A stretch of 64,000 nucleotides of DNA, taken from Streptomyces solicavernae. Lineage in GTDB: Bacteria; Actinomycetota; Actinomycetes; Streptomycetales; Streptomycetaceae. The translations under genes were made by a program, and so were the position numbers. This document shows, piece by piece, positions 17,053-25,389 of the stretch (positions are counted from its first letter, which is position 1; each line of letters opens with the position of its first letter). The notes under the pieces are model-generated. The model made no database searches and was not told the DNA's origin. It saw nothing but the letters and a program-made list of their open reading frames with translations. The DNA lies in assembly GCF_029968095.1 (NCBI RefSeq), contig NZ_JASCIR010000016.1:62001-126000 (forward strand). The letters run 5' to 3'.

Positions 17053-18621
17053 TCAGGCGCGGTCCCCGAAGACCGTGCGGTGCCAGTCCTTCCTGGCGAC
17101 CGCGGTGTTGTCGTACATCACGTGCTTGATCTGCGTGTACTCCTCGAAGGAGTACGCCGACATGTCCTTGCCGAAGCCGGACGCCTTGTAGCCGCCGTGC
17201 GGCAGCTCGCTGAGGATCGGGATGTGGTCGTTGATCCACACGCAGCCCGCCTGGATGGCGCGGGTCGCGAGGCCCGCCCGGAACACGTCCCGGGTCCAGG
17301 CGGAGGCGGCAAGGCCGTACGGGGTGTCGTTGGCCAGCCGGATGCCCTCCTCGTCGGAGTCGAAGGGCAGCACGACCAGGACGGGCCCGAAGATCTCGGA
17401 CTGCACGATCTCGCTGTCCTGCGCGGCGTCGGCGACGAGGGTCGGCCGGTAGTACGCGCCCTCCGCGAGGCCGTCGCTCTTCGGGGCCTCGCCGCCGGTG
17501 ACGATGCGGGCGTAGCCGCGGGCCCGGTCGACGAAGGCGGCGACGCGGTCGCGCTGGGCGTGCGAGATCAGCGGGCCGAGGTCGGTGGACTCCTCGAAGG
17601 GGTCGCCGAGCCGCACGGTCGCCATGAGGTCGGCGACGCCGCTCACGAAGGCGTCGTACAGCGGCCGTTGGACATACGCGCGGGTCGCGGCGGTGCAGTC
17701 CTGGCCGGTGTTGATGAGTGCCCCGGCGACCGCGCCGTGCACGGCGGCCTCCAGGTCGGCGTCGTCGAACACCACGAACGGGGCCTTGCCGCCGAGTTCG
17801 AGGTGCAGCCGCTTGACCGTGCTGGTGGCGATCTCGGCGACGCGCTTGCCGACGGCGGTGGACCCGGTGAAGGAGGTCATCGCGACGTCCGGGTGCCCGA
17901 CGAGGTGTTCGCCCGCCTCCCGCCCCGCGCCCGAGACGACGTTCACGACCCCGTCCGGAATGCCCGCCTCCGTGGCGGCCTCGGCGAACAACAGCGAGGT
18001 GAACGGGGTCAGTTCGGCGGGCTTCAGGACGATCGTGTTGCCCGCGGCGATCGCCGGGAGCACCTTCCAGGCGGCCATCTGGAGCGGGTAGTTCCAGGGC
18101 GCGATGGACCCGACGACGCCGATGGGTTCCCGGCGTACGTACGAGGTGTGGTCGGCGGAGTACTCCCCCGCGGACTGCCCCTGGAGGTGCCGGGCCGCGC
18201 CCGCGAAGAACGCGGTGTTGTCGATGCTGCCGGGGACGTCGAACTCGCGGCTGAGCTTGATCGGCTTGCCGCACTGCAGCGACTCGGCCTGCGCGAACTC
18301 CTCGGCCCGTGCGGCCAGGACGTCCGCGAAGCGGTGCAGGGCGTCGGAGCGCTCGCCCGGGGTGGCGCCGGACCAGCCCGGGAAGGCCTCGGCGGCCGAG
18401 GCGACGGCGGCGTCCACGTCGGCGGCGCCGGCCAGCTCGTAGTCGTACACCTCCTTGGCGGTGGCCGGGTCGACGACGGCGTGCCTGCGCCCCGAGGCAC
18501 CGGGGACGAGCCGCCCGCCGATGTACTGCGCCCCGTCCGCGAAGCGGTTCCGTGCGGGGAAGGGGGTGGAGTGGGTCTCGCTGTTGCTGGTGGTGCTGCT
18601 GGTGTTGCCGATGTCGCCCAT
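17053..18621 (-). CDS. gamma-aminobutyraldehyde dehydrogenase-like enzyme
   Basis: 522 residues from ATG 18621; longer frames run into the promoter region. Seen: the cofactor-loop region GSIAPWNYPLQMAAWKVLPA, glutamate motif HLELGGKAPFVVFDDADLEA, catalytic cysteine in NTGQDCTAATRAYVQ, and SEIFGPVLVVLPFDS. It oxidises an aminoaldehyde (4-aminobutanal or a related polyamine aldehyde) to the acid with NAD+. It is the first gene of the putrescine operon, ahead of the importer and the FAD oxidase that would supply the aldehyde. A second homologue lies at 23813-25249. Confidence 0.88.
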   Translation of the reverse strand: MGDIGNTSSTTSNSETHSTPFPARNRFADGAQYIGGRLVPGASGRRHAVVDPATAKEVYDYELAGAADVDAAVASAAEAFPGWSGATPGERSDALHRFADVLAARAEEFAQAESLQCGKPIKLSREFDVPGSIDNTAFFAGAARHLQGQSAGEYSADHTSYVRREPIGVVGSIAPWNYPLQMAAWKVLPAIAAGNTIVLKPAELTPFTSLLFAEAATEAGIPDGVVNVVSGAGREAGEHLVGHPDVAMTSFTGSTAVGKRVAEIATSTVKRLHLELGGKAPFVVFDDADLEAAVHGAVAGALINTGQDCTAATRAYVQRPLYDAFVSGVADLMATVRLGDPFEESTDLGPLISHAQRDRVAAFVDRARGYARIVTGGEAPKSDGLAEGAYYRPTLVADAAQDSEIVQSEIFGPVLVVLPFDSDEEGIRLANDTPYGLAASAWTRDVFRAGLATRAIQAGCVWINDHIPILSELPHGGYKASGFGKDMSAYSFEEYTQIKHVMYDNTAVARKDWHRTVFGDRA

Positions 18622-18691
18622 CACGCGCTCTTCCGTAGCTCCAGCTCGAATTGACTGCCGATCCTGACAGAGGGACCACGCCTCGCCAAGG

Positions 18692-18727
18692 GATTCCGTT
18701 GTTTCCTTTTGGTTACGCGACGGAATC
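18692..18727. promoter_or_regulatory. inverted repeat in the divergent promoter region of the polyamine operon
   Basis: GATTCCGT (18692-18699) and ACGGAATC (18720-18727) are perfect complements separated by 20 bases. They lie about 70 bases upstream of the aldehyde dehydrogenase start and about 75 bases upstream of the NADAR start. A regulator-binding role is inferred from position only. Confidence 0.5.
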
Positions 18728-18799
18728 GGTCGACCAGGTGTCGAGTCACCTCGAATACTCAGGGACGGATTGTCAGTGGCGGGTGCCAGACTCGCATGC

Positions 18800-19372
18800 A
18801 TGAACGAGGGGAACGCTCAGGCGGCGAACACACAGGTGGCCCGGTTGGCGGAGCGGATCGCGCGCGGGGAGCGGGTGAAGTTCCTGCCCTTCTGGGGCCA
18901 CGCACCGCGCAAGGACGGCCGCATAGGCGCGAGTTGCCTCAGCCAGTGGTGGAAGGCGCCGTTCACGGTGGACGGCGTGGAGTACGCGACGGCGGAGCAC
19001 TGGATGATGGCGGCGAAGGCCCGCCTCTTCGAGGACGCGGAGGCCGAGCGCAAGGCACTCACGGCGACCTCTCCCGCCGCGGCGAAGAAGGCGGGCCGCC
19101 TGGTCCGCGGCTTCGACGAACAGCGGTGGCAGCGCGAGCGGTTCGGCATCGTCGTCGAGGGCAGCGTCCACAAGTTCGCGGCCCACGAGGAGCTGCGGGA
19201 GTTCCTGGTGGGTACGGGTGAGCGGGTCCTGGTCGAGGCCAGCCCGGTGGACCGCATCTGGGGCACAGGCCTCGCGGCGGACGACCCCGGCGCCGAGGAC
19301 CCGTCCCGCTGGCGCGGCTCCAACCTGCTGGGTTTTGCGCTGATGGAGGCTCGGGGGCAGTTGCGGGGGTAG
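18800..19372 (+). CDS. NADAR family protein (YbiA-like N-glycosidase)
   Basis: 190 residues from ATG 18800; no clear ribosome-binding site, so it may be leaderless. Seen: FLPFWGHAPRKDGRIG, LSQWWKAPFTVDGVEY, TAEHWMMAAKARLFED and the C-terminal VDRIWGTGLAADDPGAED with WRGSNLLGFALM, all hallmarks of the NADAR (DUF1768) fold. Members hydrolyse N-glycosidic bonds in riboflavin-pathway intermediates or remove ADP-ribose from nucleobases. It is divergent from the polyamine operon and convergent with the DUF4190 gene. The substrate in this organism is unknown. Confidence 0.9.
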   Translation: MNEGNAQAANTQVARLAERIARGERVKFLPFWGHAPRKDGRIGASCLSQWWKAPFTVDGVEYATAEHWMMAAKARLFEDAEAERKALTATSPAAAKKAGRLVRGFDEQRWQRERFGIVVEGSVHKFAAHEELREFLVGTGERVLVEASPVDRIWGTGLAADDPGAEDPSRWRGSNLLGFALMEARGQLRG

Positions 19373-19388
19373 GAATCCCGCCGCAGAC

Positions 19389-19418
19389 GGGGCCGGAGTT
19401 CGGCTGAACTCCGGCCCC
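19389..19418. terminator. bidirectional terminator between the NADAR and DUF4190 genes
   Basis: GGGGCCGGAGTTC (19389-19401), loop GGCT, then GAACTCCGGCCCC (19406-19418): a perfect 13-bp stem. It sits between two convergent stop codons (19372 and 19447), which supports use from both sides. Confidence 0.85.
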
Positions 19419-19446
19419 CGGGACGGGACTTCGCTCCGCGTCGCCG

Positions 19447-20331
19447 TCAGTCGGCCGCCCGTGCGTCCAGGACCCGGGACGCCGAGATGCCGTCGTACGG
19501 GTTCGGGTCGTTGGACGAGTCGTTCGCGGCCGCCACGATCACCACGACGAGGAAGACCACGCCGAGCACCAGGCCGACGATGCCGCAGATCAGACCGGCC
19601 AGGGCCTGGCCCGGGTTCGTGGCCTCGCCGCGGCCGGCCTTGGCCCGGCCGATCGCACCGAAGATGATCGCGAGGATGCCGAGGAGGATCGCGACCGGCC
19701 AGAGGCAGAAGATCGCCGCGGCGATGATGCCGAGCACAAGCGACGTGACACCCATGCCGTTGCTCGGCTGCATCGGCACCTGCGACCAGCCGTACCCGGC
19801 GGAGCCGGAGCCGTACCCCGGATAGCCCGGGTAGCCGGGCTGCCCCGGGGCGGGCGCACCGACGGGCGCGCCGTACGGCGACGCAGGCGCCTGCCCCGGC
19901 CCCTCGGGCGAGACCGGCGGCGGGGGCACCGCGTCACCGCCGCCCGCCGGGTAGCCGTAGCCCGGCGCGGGCGGCGCCTGCCACGGGTCCGCGGGAGCAG
20001 CCGCCCGCGTGCCGTCCTGGCCCGCGCCCGGCATCGACGCCACCGTGTTCTGGTCGTGCACCGAACCCCCGCGCCCGGCGCCGTCCGCGGGCGGCGCCCA
20101 CGGGTCCCGCGGCACCGCTTCGGGCTCGGGTCCCTGCTTGCCGAGCGACACTTCCGGCTTGCTCAGCGATACTTCCGGCGCTCCCGGCGCTCCCGGCGTG
20201 CCCGGCACTTCCGGCGCGGCGTCCGCAGACCGCTGCGCGGCATCCGCAGGCGGCGCTCCCTCGGCGGCCGGCGGCGCCCACGGGTCGCGCGACACGGGCT
20301 CGCCCGGCGTCTGCCGTGCTTCGTCGGACAT
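19447..20331 (-). CDS. DUF4190 domain membrane protein with a long proline-rich N-terminus
   Basis: 294 residues. The first 190 residues are low-complexity and rich in Pro, Gly and Ala (GYPGYPGYGSGSAGYGW). The last 100 hold two hydrophobic helices (VLGIIAAAIFCLWPVAILLG and GLICGIVGLVLGVVFLVVVI) joined by the conserved loop FGAIGRAKAGRGEATNPGQA, which is the DUF4190 signature. The protein is probably an integral membrane protein with a cytosolic disordered tail. Function is unknown; such proteins are common in Streptomyces. Confidence 0.85.
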   Translation of the reverse strand: MSDEARQTPGEPVSRDPWAPPAAEGAPPADAAQRSADAAPEVPGTPGAPGAPEVSLSKPEVSLGKQGPEPEAVPRDPWAPPADGAGRGGSVHDQNTVASMPGAGQDGTRAAAPADPWQAPPAPGYGYPAGGGDAVPPPPVSPEGPGQAPASPYGAPVGAPAPGQPGYPGYPGYGSGSAGYGWSQVPMQPSNGMGVTSLVLGIIAAAIFCLWPVAILLGILAIIFGAIGRAKAGRGEATNPGQALAGLICGIVGLVLGVVFLVVVIVAAANDSSNDPNPYDGISASRVLDARAAD

Positions 20332-20473
20332 TGGGCGATCCCCTCATTCGTACGTTCGGTCATGCTAAGGCCCAGGACCCGCCGAGCGGGCGGCCTCCTA
20401 CGATGATCCCCGATCCACCGATCAGCCGATCATCCGCGCCCCTGAAGAGGCGCCGTTCCCGGGGAGGAACCCG

Positions 20474-21505
20474 ATGTCCGATCTGCCCGCCTTCATCGCC
20501 GGTCTGCCGAAGGCCGAACTGCACGTCCACCACGTCGGCTCCGCCTCCCCGCGCATCGTCGCCGAACTCGCGGCCCGGCACCCGGACTCGAAGGTCCCGA
20601 CCGACCCGGAGGCGCTCGCGGACTACTTCACGTTCACGGACTTCGCGCACTTCGTCGAGGTGTACCTGTCGGTGGTCGACCTGATCCGCACCCCCGAGGA
20701 CATCCGGCTGCTCACGTACGAGGTGGCCCGGGACATGGCGCGCCAGCAGATCCGGTACGCGGAGCTGACCGTCACGCCGTTCAGCTCGACCCGCCGCGGT
20801 ATCGACCCGCGGGCGTTCATGGACGCGATCGAGGACGCCCGCAAGGCCGCCGAGGCCGAGTTCGGGACGGTGCTCCGCTGGTGCTTCGACATCCCCGGCG
20901 AGGCCGGGCTCGAATCCGCCGAGGAGACCGTCCGGCTCGCCACCGACGACCGGCTGCGCCCGGAGGGCCTGGTGTCGTTCGGCCTCGGCGGGCCCGAAGT
21001 CGGCGTGCCGCGCCCGCAGTTCAAGCCGTACTTCGACCGGGCGATCGCCGCGGGCCTGCACAGCGTGCCGCACGCGGGCGAGACCACCGGGCCCCAGACC
21101 GTCTGGGACGCGCTGACCGAGCTGCGCGCCGAGCGCATCGGGCACGGCACGAGCTCCGCCCAGGACCCGGCGCTCCTGCGCCACCTGGCCGAGCACCGCA
21201 TCCCGCTGGAGGTCTGCCCGACCTCCAACATCGCGACCCGCGCCGTCCTCGACCTGGACGAGCACCCGGTCAGGCAGATGGTCGCGGCCGGGGTGCTCGT
21301 CACCATCAACTCCGACGACCCGCCGATGTTCGGCACCGACCTCAACAGCGAGTACGGCGTCGCCGCCCGCCTCCTCGACCTGGACGAGCGGGGCCTCGCC
21401 GAGCTCGCCAGGAACGCCGTCACCGCGTCCTTCCTGGACGACAGCGGCAAGGCGAAGCTCACCGCGGAGATCGACACGTACACGGCGAACTGGCTCGCCC
21501 GGTAA
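20474..21505 (+). CDS. adenosine deaminase superfamily; probably 6-aminodeoxyfutalosine deaminase
   Basis: 343 residues, ATG 20474 after GGGGAGGAAC. Metal ligands and catalytic residues of the family are visible: KAELHVHHVGS, SVPHAGETTGPQTVWDAL, ERIGHGTSS and LVTINSDDPPMFGTDLNSEY. The first motif reads HVHHVG instead of the HxHLD/EG of true adenosine deaminases, so the nucleoside 5' contact differs. From memory, Streptomyces proteins with this N-terminus (SAV2595 type) deaminate 6-amino-6-deoxyfutalosine in the futalosine route to menaquinone. That substrate is therefore favoured, but adenosine deaminase activity is not excluded. It lies 65 bases before the glycerophosphodiesterase gene. Confidence 0.8.
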   Translation: MSDLPAFIAGLPKAELHVHHVGSASPRIVAELAARHPDSKVPTDPEALADYFTFTDFAHFVEVYLSVVDLIRTPEDIRLLTYEVARDMARQQIRYAELTVTPFSSTRRGIDPRAFMDAIEDARKAAEAEFGTVLRWCFDIPGEAGLESAEETVRLATDDRLRPEGLVSFGLGGPEVGVPRPQFKPYFDRAIAAGLHSVPHAGETTGPQTVWDALTELRAERIGHGTSSAQDPALLRHLAEHRIPLEVCPTSNIATRAVLDLDEHPVRQMVAAGVLVTINSDDPPMFGTDLNSEYGVAARLLDLDERGLAELARNAVTASFLDDSGKAKLTAEIDTYTANWLAR

Positions 21506-21570
21506 GGGCAGTAGGTGACGGGGGACCCTCCCGGCTCGCCCCGGTGATCACGACTGGCGACAATGGGCAC

Positions 21571-22263
21571 ATGCAGACCCTCACCGCCGTGGCCCACCGG
21601 GGCGACCCGTACCGGGCCCGGGAGAACACCCTGCCGTCGCTGCGTTCCGCGTTCGCCGCGGGCGCGGACGCCGTGGAGACCGACGTACGGCTGACGCGCG
21701 ACGGCGTGCCCGTGCTGCTGCACGACGAGACGCTGAGCCGCCTCTGGGGCCACGACCGTCCGCTCGCGCAGCTGTCCGCGGCGGAGGTGCGCGGCCTCAC
21801 CGGCGGCGGGGTCCCCACCCTCGCCGAGGCCCTGGCCGCGACGCCCGGCCGCCGCCTGCTGCTCGACCTGCCGGGCGCCTCCGCGCAGGCGGCCCGCACG
21901 GTCGTCGGCACCGTGCACGACTGCGGTGCCGCCGAGCGCGTCTCGTACTGCGCGGGCCCGCGGACGATGGCCCGGGTCCGCGAGGCCGACCCGGCGGCGG
22001 AGCTCGCCCTGACCTGGACGACACTCGCCCCGGTCCGCCCGGCGGTCATCGAGGAGTTGCGCCCGCGCTGGCTCAACTACCGCTTCGGGCTGCTGAGCCG
22101 GGACCTGGTCGCCCGCATCCACAGGGACGGCCTGCTCGTCTCCGCCTGGACCCCGGACACCCGCCGCACGATGCGCCGCCTGCTCGATCTCGGCGTGGAC
22201 GCGATCACCACGAACCGCGTGGACGTCCTGCTCACCCTGCGCACGCAGGCGGCCCGCACCTGA
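21571..22263 (+). CDS. glycerophosphodiester phosphodiesterase
   Basis: 230 residues from ATG 21571. Catalytic motifs: AHRGDPYRARENTLPSLRSA, AVETDVRLTRDGVPVLLHDE and, at the end, GLLVSAWTPDTRRTMRRLLD followed by LGVDAITTNRVD, the usual GDPD family layout on a TIM barrel. No signal peptide, so it is cytoplasmic. It hydrolyses glycerophosphodiesters to glycerol 3-phosphate and an alcohol. It follows the deaminase gene on the same strand and may be co-transcribed with it. Confidence 0.9.
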   Translation: MQTLTAVAHRGDPYRARENTLPSLRSAFAAGADAVETDVRLTRDGVPVLLHDETLSRLWGHDRPLAQLSAAEVRGLTGGGVPTLAEALAATPGRRLLLDLPGASAQAARTVVGTVHDCGAAERVSYCAGPRTMARVREADPAAELALTWTTLAPVRPAVIEELRPRWLNYRFGLLSRDLVARIHRDGLLVSAWTPDTRRTMRRLLDLGVDAITTNRVDVLLTLRTQAART

Positions 22264-22424
22264 TCCCCTGCGGGCCGGACCCCGGACAACACCCTTGCGG
22301 ATACGGGTAGTTGAGCTGGTCTTCCCTGAGGGGTGCGAGCCACCTCCCGGCCGACGATCCGGCGCACCGGCGGTACGTGGGACACGGCCGCCGTGCGCCG
22401 GACGCGCCCCGCGCCTCGCACCCC

Positions 22425-22466
22425 GCAATCCGCAATCCGCAATCCGCAATCCGCAATCCGCAATCC
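22425..22466. repeat. 7-bp tandem repeat (GCAATCC) x6 upstream of the ADP-ribosylglycohydrolase gene
   Basis: Six perfect copies of GCAATCC, ending 50 bases before the ATG at 22517 in an intergenic gap of 253 bases. Because the unit is 7 bp, copy-number change would shift promoter or leader spacing. No other element was recognised in the gap. Confidence 0.95.
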
Positions 22467-22516
22467 GCCGGAAAACTCCCTCGCCGCCCGCCCCTCCGCC
22501 CCGTGATACTGCCCGG

Positions 22517-23461
22517 ATGGTCGATCTGCCTGCCCTCAGCCTGCCTGCCCCCGCGTGGGACTCCCTCTCCGGGCTCGCCTTCGGTGATGCCTTCGGTGAC
22601 CGGTGGTTCGGGATCCTGCGGCGTGCGGGTCCGGCCGCGCTGGAGGCGCGGGTCCTGCCGCCCGAGCCGCTGTGGCGGTGGAGCGACGACACCGCCCAAG
22701 CGCTCGTGCTCGTACGGGAGCTCGCCGAGGGCGAGGGCCGCGTCGACCAGGACCGGCTGGCCCGCTGCCTCGCCGAGGCCTACGCCGACGACCCGTACCG
22801 CGGCTACGGCGCCTCGATGCACGACGTGCTGCGTCGGATCGGCGCGGGCGAGCCCTGGCGGGACGTGGTCGGCGGGCAGTTCGGCGGCCAGGGTTCCTGG
22901 GGGAACGGCGCGGCCATGCGGGTGGCCCCGCTCGGCGCCTGGCTCGCCGACGACCTCGACGCGGTCGCCGCACGGGCCGCCGCGCAGAGCGCCGTCTCGC
23001 ATCACCACCCGGAAGCGGTCGGCGGGGCGGTGGCAGTCGCCGTGGCCGCGGCGCTCGCCGCCCGGAGCCGGGGCGAGGCGGCCCCGGCTCGGCGGGATTT
23101 CCTTCAGGCCGTCGCCGAGCGGCTGCCCGTCGGGGACGTCCGGTCCGGGGTGCGGACCGCGGCCCGGCTGCCGGAGCGCGCCTCGGTCCGGCACGCCGCT
23201 CAGGTCCTGGGCTCCGGCTACCGGATGTCGGGCCCTGACACCGTCCCGTACGCCCTGTGGTGCGCCGCGGGCCACCTGGACGATCTGCACGAGGGCCTGT
23301 GGTCGACCGTCGGCGGGCGCGGTGACATCGACACCACGTGCGCGATCGCGGGCGGGGTCATCGCCGCCCGCACGGGCACCGCCGGACTCCCACCCGCCTG
23401 GCACTCGGCCCGCGAACCACTGCCGCACCAGATCCTCGGCACGCCCGTCCGTGATCGCTGA
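22517..23461 (+). CDS. ADP-ribosylglycohydrolase family protein
   Basis: 314 residues from ATG 22517. The metal-binding motifs of the family are present: SLSGLAFGDAFGDRW, LWRWSDDTAQALVLV and VGGRGDIDTTCAIAGGVIAA. Such enzymes remove ADP-ribose from modified proteins, DNA or small molecules with Mg2+. The stop codon TGA at 23459-23461 lies in DNA that reads as the antisense of a truncated potD gene, so the last few residues (VRDR) may have been created by a deletion. It is convergent with that remnant. Confidence 0.88.
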   Translation: MVDLPALSLPAPAWDSLSGLAFGDAFGDRWFGILRRAGPAALEARVLPPEPLWRWSDDTAQALVLVRELAEGEGRVDQDRLARCLAEAYADDPYRGYGASMHDVLRRIGAGEPWRDVVGGQFGGQGSWGNGAAMRVAPLGAWLADDLDAVAARAAAQSAVSHHHPEAVGGAVAVAVAAALAARSRGEAAPARRDFLQAVAERLPVGDVRSGVRTAARLPERASVRHAAQVLGSGYRMSGPDTVPYALWCAAGHLDDLHEGLWSTVGGRGDIDTTCAIAGGVIAARTGTAGLPPAWHSAREPLPHQILGTPVRDR

Positions 23462-23723
23462 TCTCCTCGGTGTACGTGACGGAGATCCCGGTGCGCTCGC
23501 GGAACGCGTCGAGGATGGGGCGGCGGGAGGCGTCCTCGTCGTCGGTGTCGATGTAGAGCGGCCAGTTGGCGAACGTGAGCGTCTTGTCGCGGGCGGACCG
23601 GTCGGGCGCGGCCCGCTCGCCGGGGCCGATCCGGGCGGAGGGCACCCCGCATCCGGCGAGCGTGCCGGCCAGCCCGGCGGCGCCGAGCCCCTTGAGCAAC
23701 GTACGACGTGAATGAACGGCCAT
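23454..23723 (-). pseudogene. truncated spermidine/putrescine-binding lipoprotein (PotD remnant)
   Basis: Starts at ATG 23723 with MAVHSRRTLLKGLGAAGLAG and a lipobox LAGC, then KTLTFANWPLYIDTDDED and GISVTYTEEISD, which aligns with the first 90 or so residues of PotD proteins. Homology stops near 23454; the frame then runs antisense through the end of the ADP-ribosylglycohydrolase gene to a stop at 23358. About three quarters of a normal PotD (about 400 residues) is missing. It lies just downstream of an aldehyde dehydrogenase, as an intact polyamine locus would show. If translated, it would yield a small exported peptide. Confidence 0.85.
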
Positions 23724-23812
23724 ACGGACAGCCTCACTTGACGCGGACGCGGCGGGCAATGGACACCCTGTCCACTGCCCGCCGCGTCCGTGGTTCACAA
23801 CGTCGGCAGCGC

Positions 23813-25249
23813 TCAGCCGAGCGACGTCATCACGTGCTTGACGCGCGTGTAGTCGTCGAAGCCGTACGCCGAGAGGTCCTTGCCGTAGCCGGACTTCTTG
23901 AAGCCGCCGTGCGGCATCTCCGCGACCAGCGGGATGTGGGTGTTGATCCACACGCAGCCGAAGTCGAGGACCTTGGACATGCGCATCGCGCGCGCGTGGT
24001 CCTTGGTCCACACCGAGGAGGCGAGGGCGTACTCGACGCCGTTCGCGTACGCGACGGCCTGGTCCTCGTCCGTGAAGGACTGGACGGTGATGACGGGGCC
24101 GAAGACCTCGTTCTGGACGATCTCGTCGTCCTGCTTGAGGCCGGAGACGACGGTCGGCGCGTAGAAGTAGCCCTTGTCGCCGACGCGCCGGCCGCCCGCC
24201 TCGACCTTGGCGTGCGCGGGCAGCCGGTCGATGAAGCCCTCGACCTGCGCGAGCTGGTTGGGGTTGTTCAGCGGGCCGAAGAGGACGTCCTCGTCGTCGG
24301 GCATGCCGGTCTTGGTGTCGGCTGCGGCCTTGGCGAGGGCGGTGACGAACTCGTCGTGCACGGACTCGTGGACGAGGACGCGGGTCGCGGCCGTGCAGTC
24401 CTGGCCGGCGTTGAAGAAGCCCGCCTCGGAGATGCCGGAGACGGCCGCGGGGATGTCGGCGTCCTCGAAGACCACGACGGGCGCCTTGCCGCCGAGCTCC
24501 AGGTGGACCCGCTTGAGGTCCTTGGCGGCGGACTCGGCGACCTGCATGCCGGCGCGCACGGAGCCGGTGATGGAGGCCATGGCCGGGGTGTTGTGCTCGA
24601 CCATCATGCGGCCGGTCTCGCGGTCGCCGGAGACGACGTTGAAGACGCCCTTCGGCACGATCGAGCCGATGATCTCGGCCATCAGGACGGTCGACGCGGG
24701 GGTCGTGTCCGAGGGCTTGAGAACGACCGTGTTGCCCGCGGCCAGCGCCGGGGCGAACTTCCAGACGGCCATCATCATCGGGTAGTTCCACGGCGCGACC
24801 TGGGCGCAGACGCCGATCGGCTCGCGGCGGATGATGGAGGTCAGGCCCTCCATGTACTCGCCGGCGGAGCGGCCCTCCAGCATCCGGGCGGCGCCCGCGA
24901 AGAACCGGATCTGGTCGATCATCGCCGGGATCTCCTCGGAGCGGGTCAGCCCGATGGGCTTGCCGCAGTTCTCCGACTCGGCCGCGATGAGCTCCTCCTG
25001 GCGCTCCTCGAAGGCGTCGGCGATCTTGAGCAGCGCCTTCTGGCGCTCGGCGGGTACGAGGTCGCGCCAGGCCGGGAACGCCTGCTCGGCGGCGGCCATG
25101 GCGGCGTCGACGTCGGCCTGGCCGGACAGGGGTGCGGTGGCGTACGCCTCGCCGGTAGCCGGGTTGACCACCTCGGTGGTCCGCCCGTCCGCGGCGTCCC
25201 GGAACTCCCCGTCGATGTAATTGCGCAGACGACGCAGCTCGGTGGTCAC
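23813..25249 (-). CDS. gamma-aminobutyraldehyde dehydrogenase-like enzyme (second copy)
   Basis: 478 residues from GTG 25249, with AGGAGG a few bases upstream. Motifs: QVAPWNYPMMMAVWKFAPAL, VHLELGGKAPVVVFEDADIP, NAGQDCTAATRVLVHE (catalytic Cys) and NEVFGPVITVQSFTDEDQ. Length is typical of the family. It is divergent from the Lrp regulator gene, with the aminotransferase behind that, and precedes the PotD remnant. In the pathway it would oxidise the aldehyde made by that aminotransferase, either 4-aminobutanal or its gamma-glutamyl derivative. Which of the two aldehyde dehydrogenases handles which substrate cannot be told. Confidence 0.88.
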   Translation of the reverse strand: MTTELRRLRNYIDGEFRDAADGRTTEVVNPATGEAYATAPLSGQADVDAAMAAAEQAFPAWRDLVPAERQKALLKIADAFEERQEELIAAESENCGKPIGLTRSEEIPAMIDQIRFFAGAARMLEGRSAGEYMEGLTSIIRREPIGVCAQVAPWNYPMMMAVWKFAPALAAGNTVVLKPSDTTPASTVLMAEIIGSIVPKGVFNVVSGDRETGRMMVEHNTPAMASITGSVRAGMQVAESAAKDLKRVHLELGGKAPVVVFEDADIPAAVSGISEAGFFNAGQDCTAATRVLVHESVHDEFVTALAKAAADTKTGMPDDEDVLFGPLNNPNQLAQVEGFIDRLPAHAKVEAGGRRVGDKGYFYAPTVVSGLKQDDEIVQNEVFGPVITVQSFTDEDQAVAYANGVEYALASSVWTKDHARAMRMSKVLDFGCVWINTHIPLVAEMPHGGFKKSGYGKDLSAYGFDDYTRVKHVMTSLG

Positions 25250-25389
25250 TGCGGCCTCCTAACCAGAGGGTTGGTCTTGAGCGGATCGGTCGGTGCCCCG
25301 GTGCCCCAGCGGAGCGTGATGTCCGGTGGGTGAGACACCCAGGGCTACCCTAACGTCCCGACCCACGCTTTCGACATACCCAACGCTCC

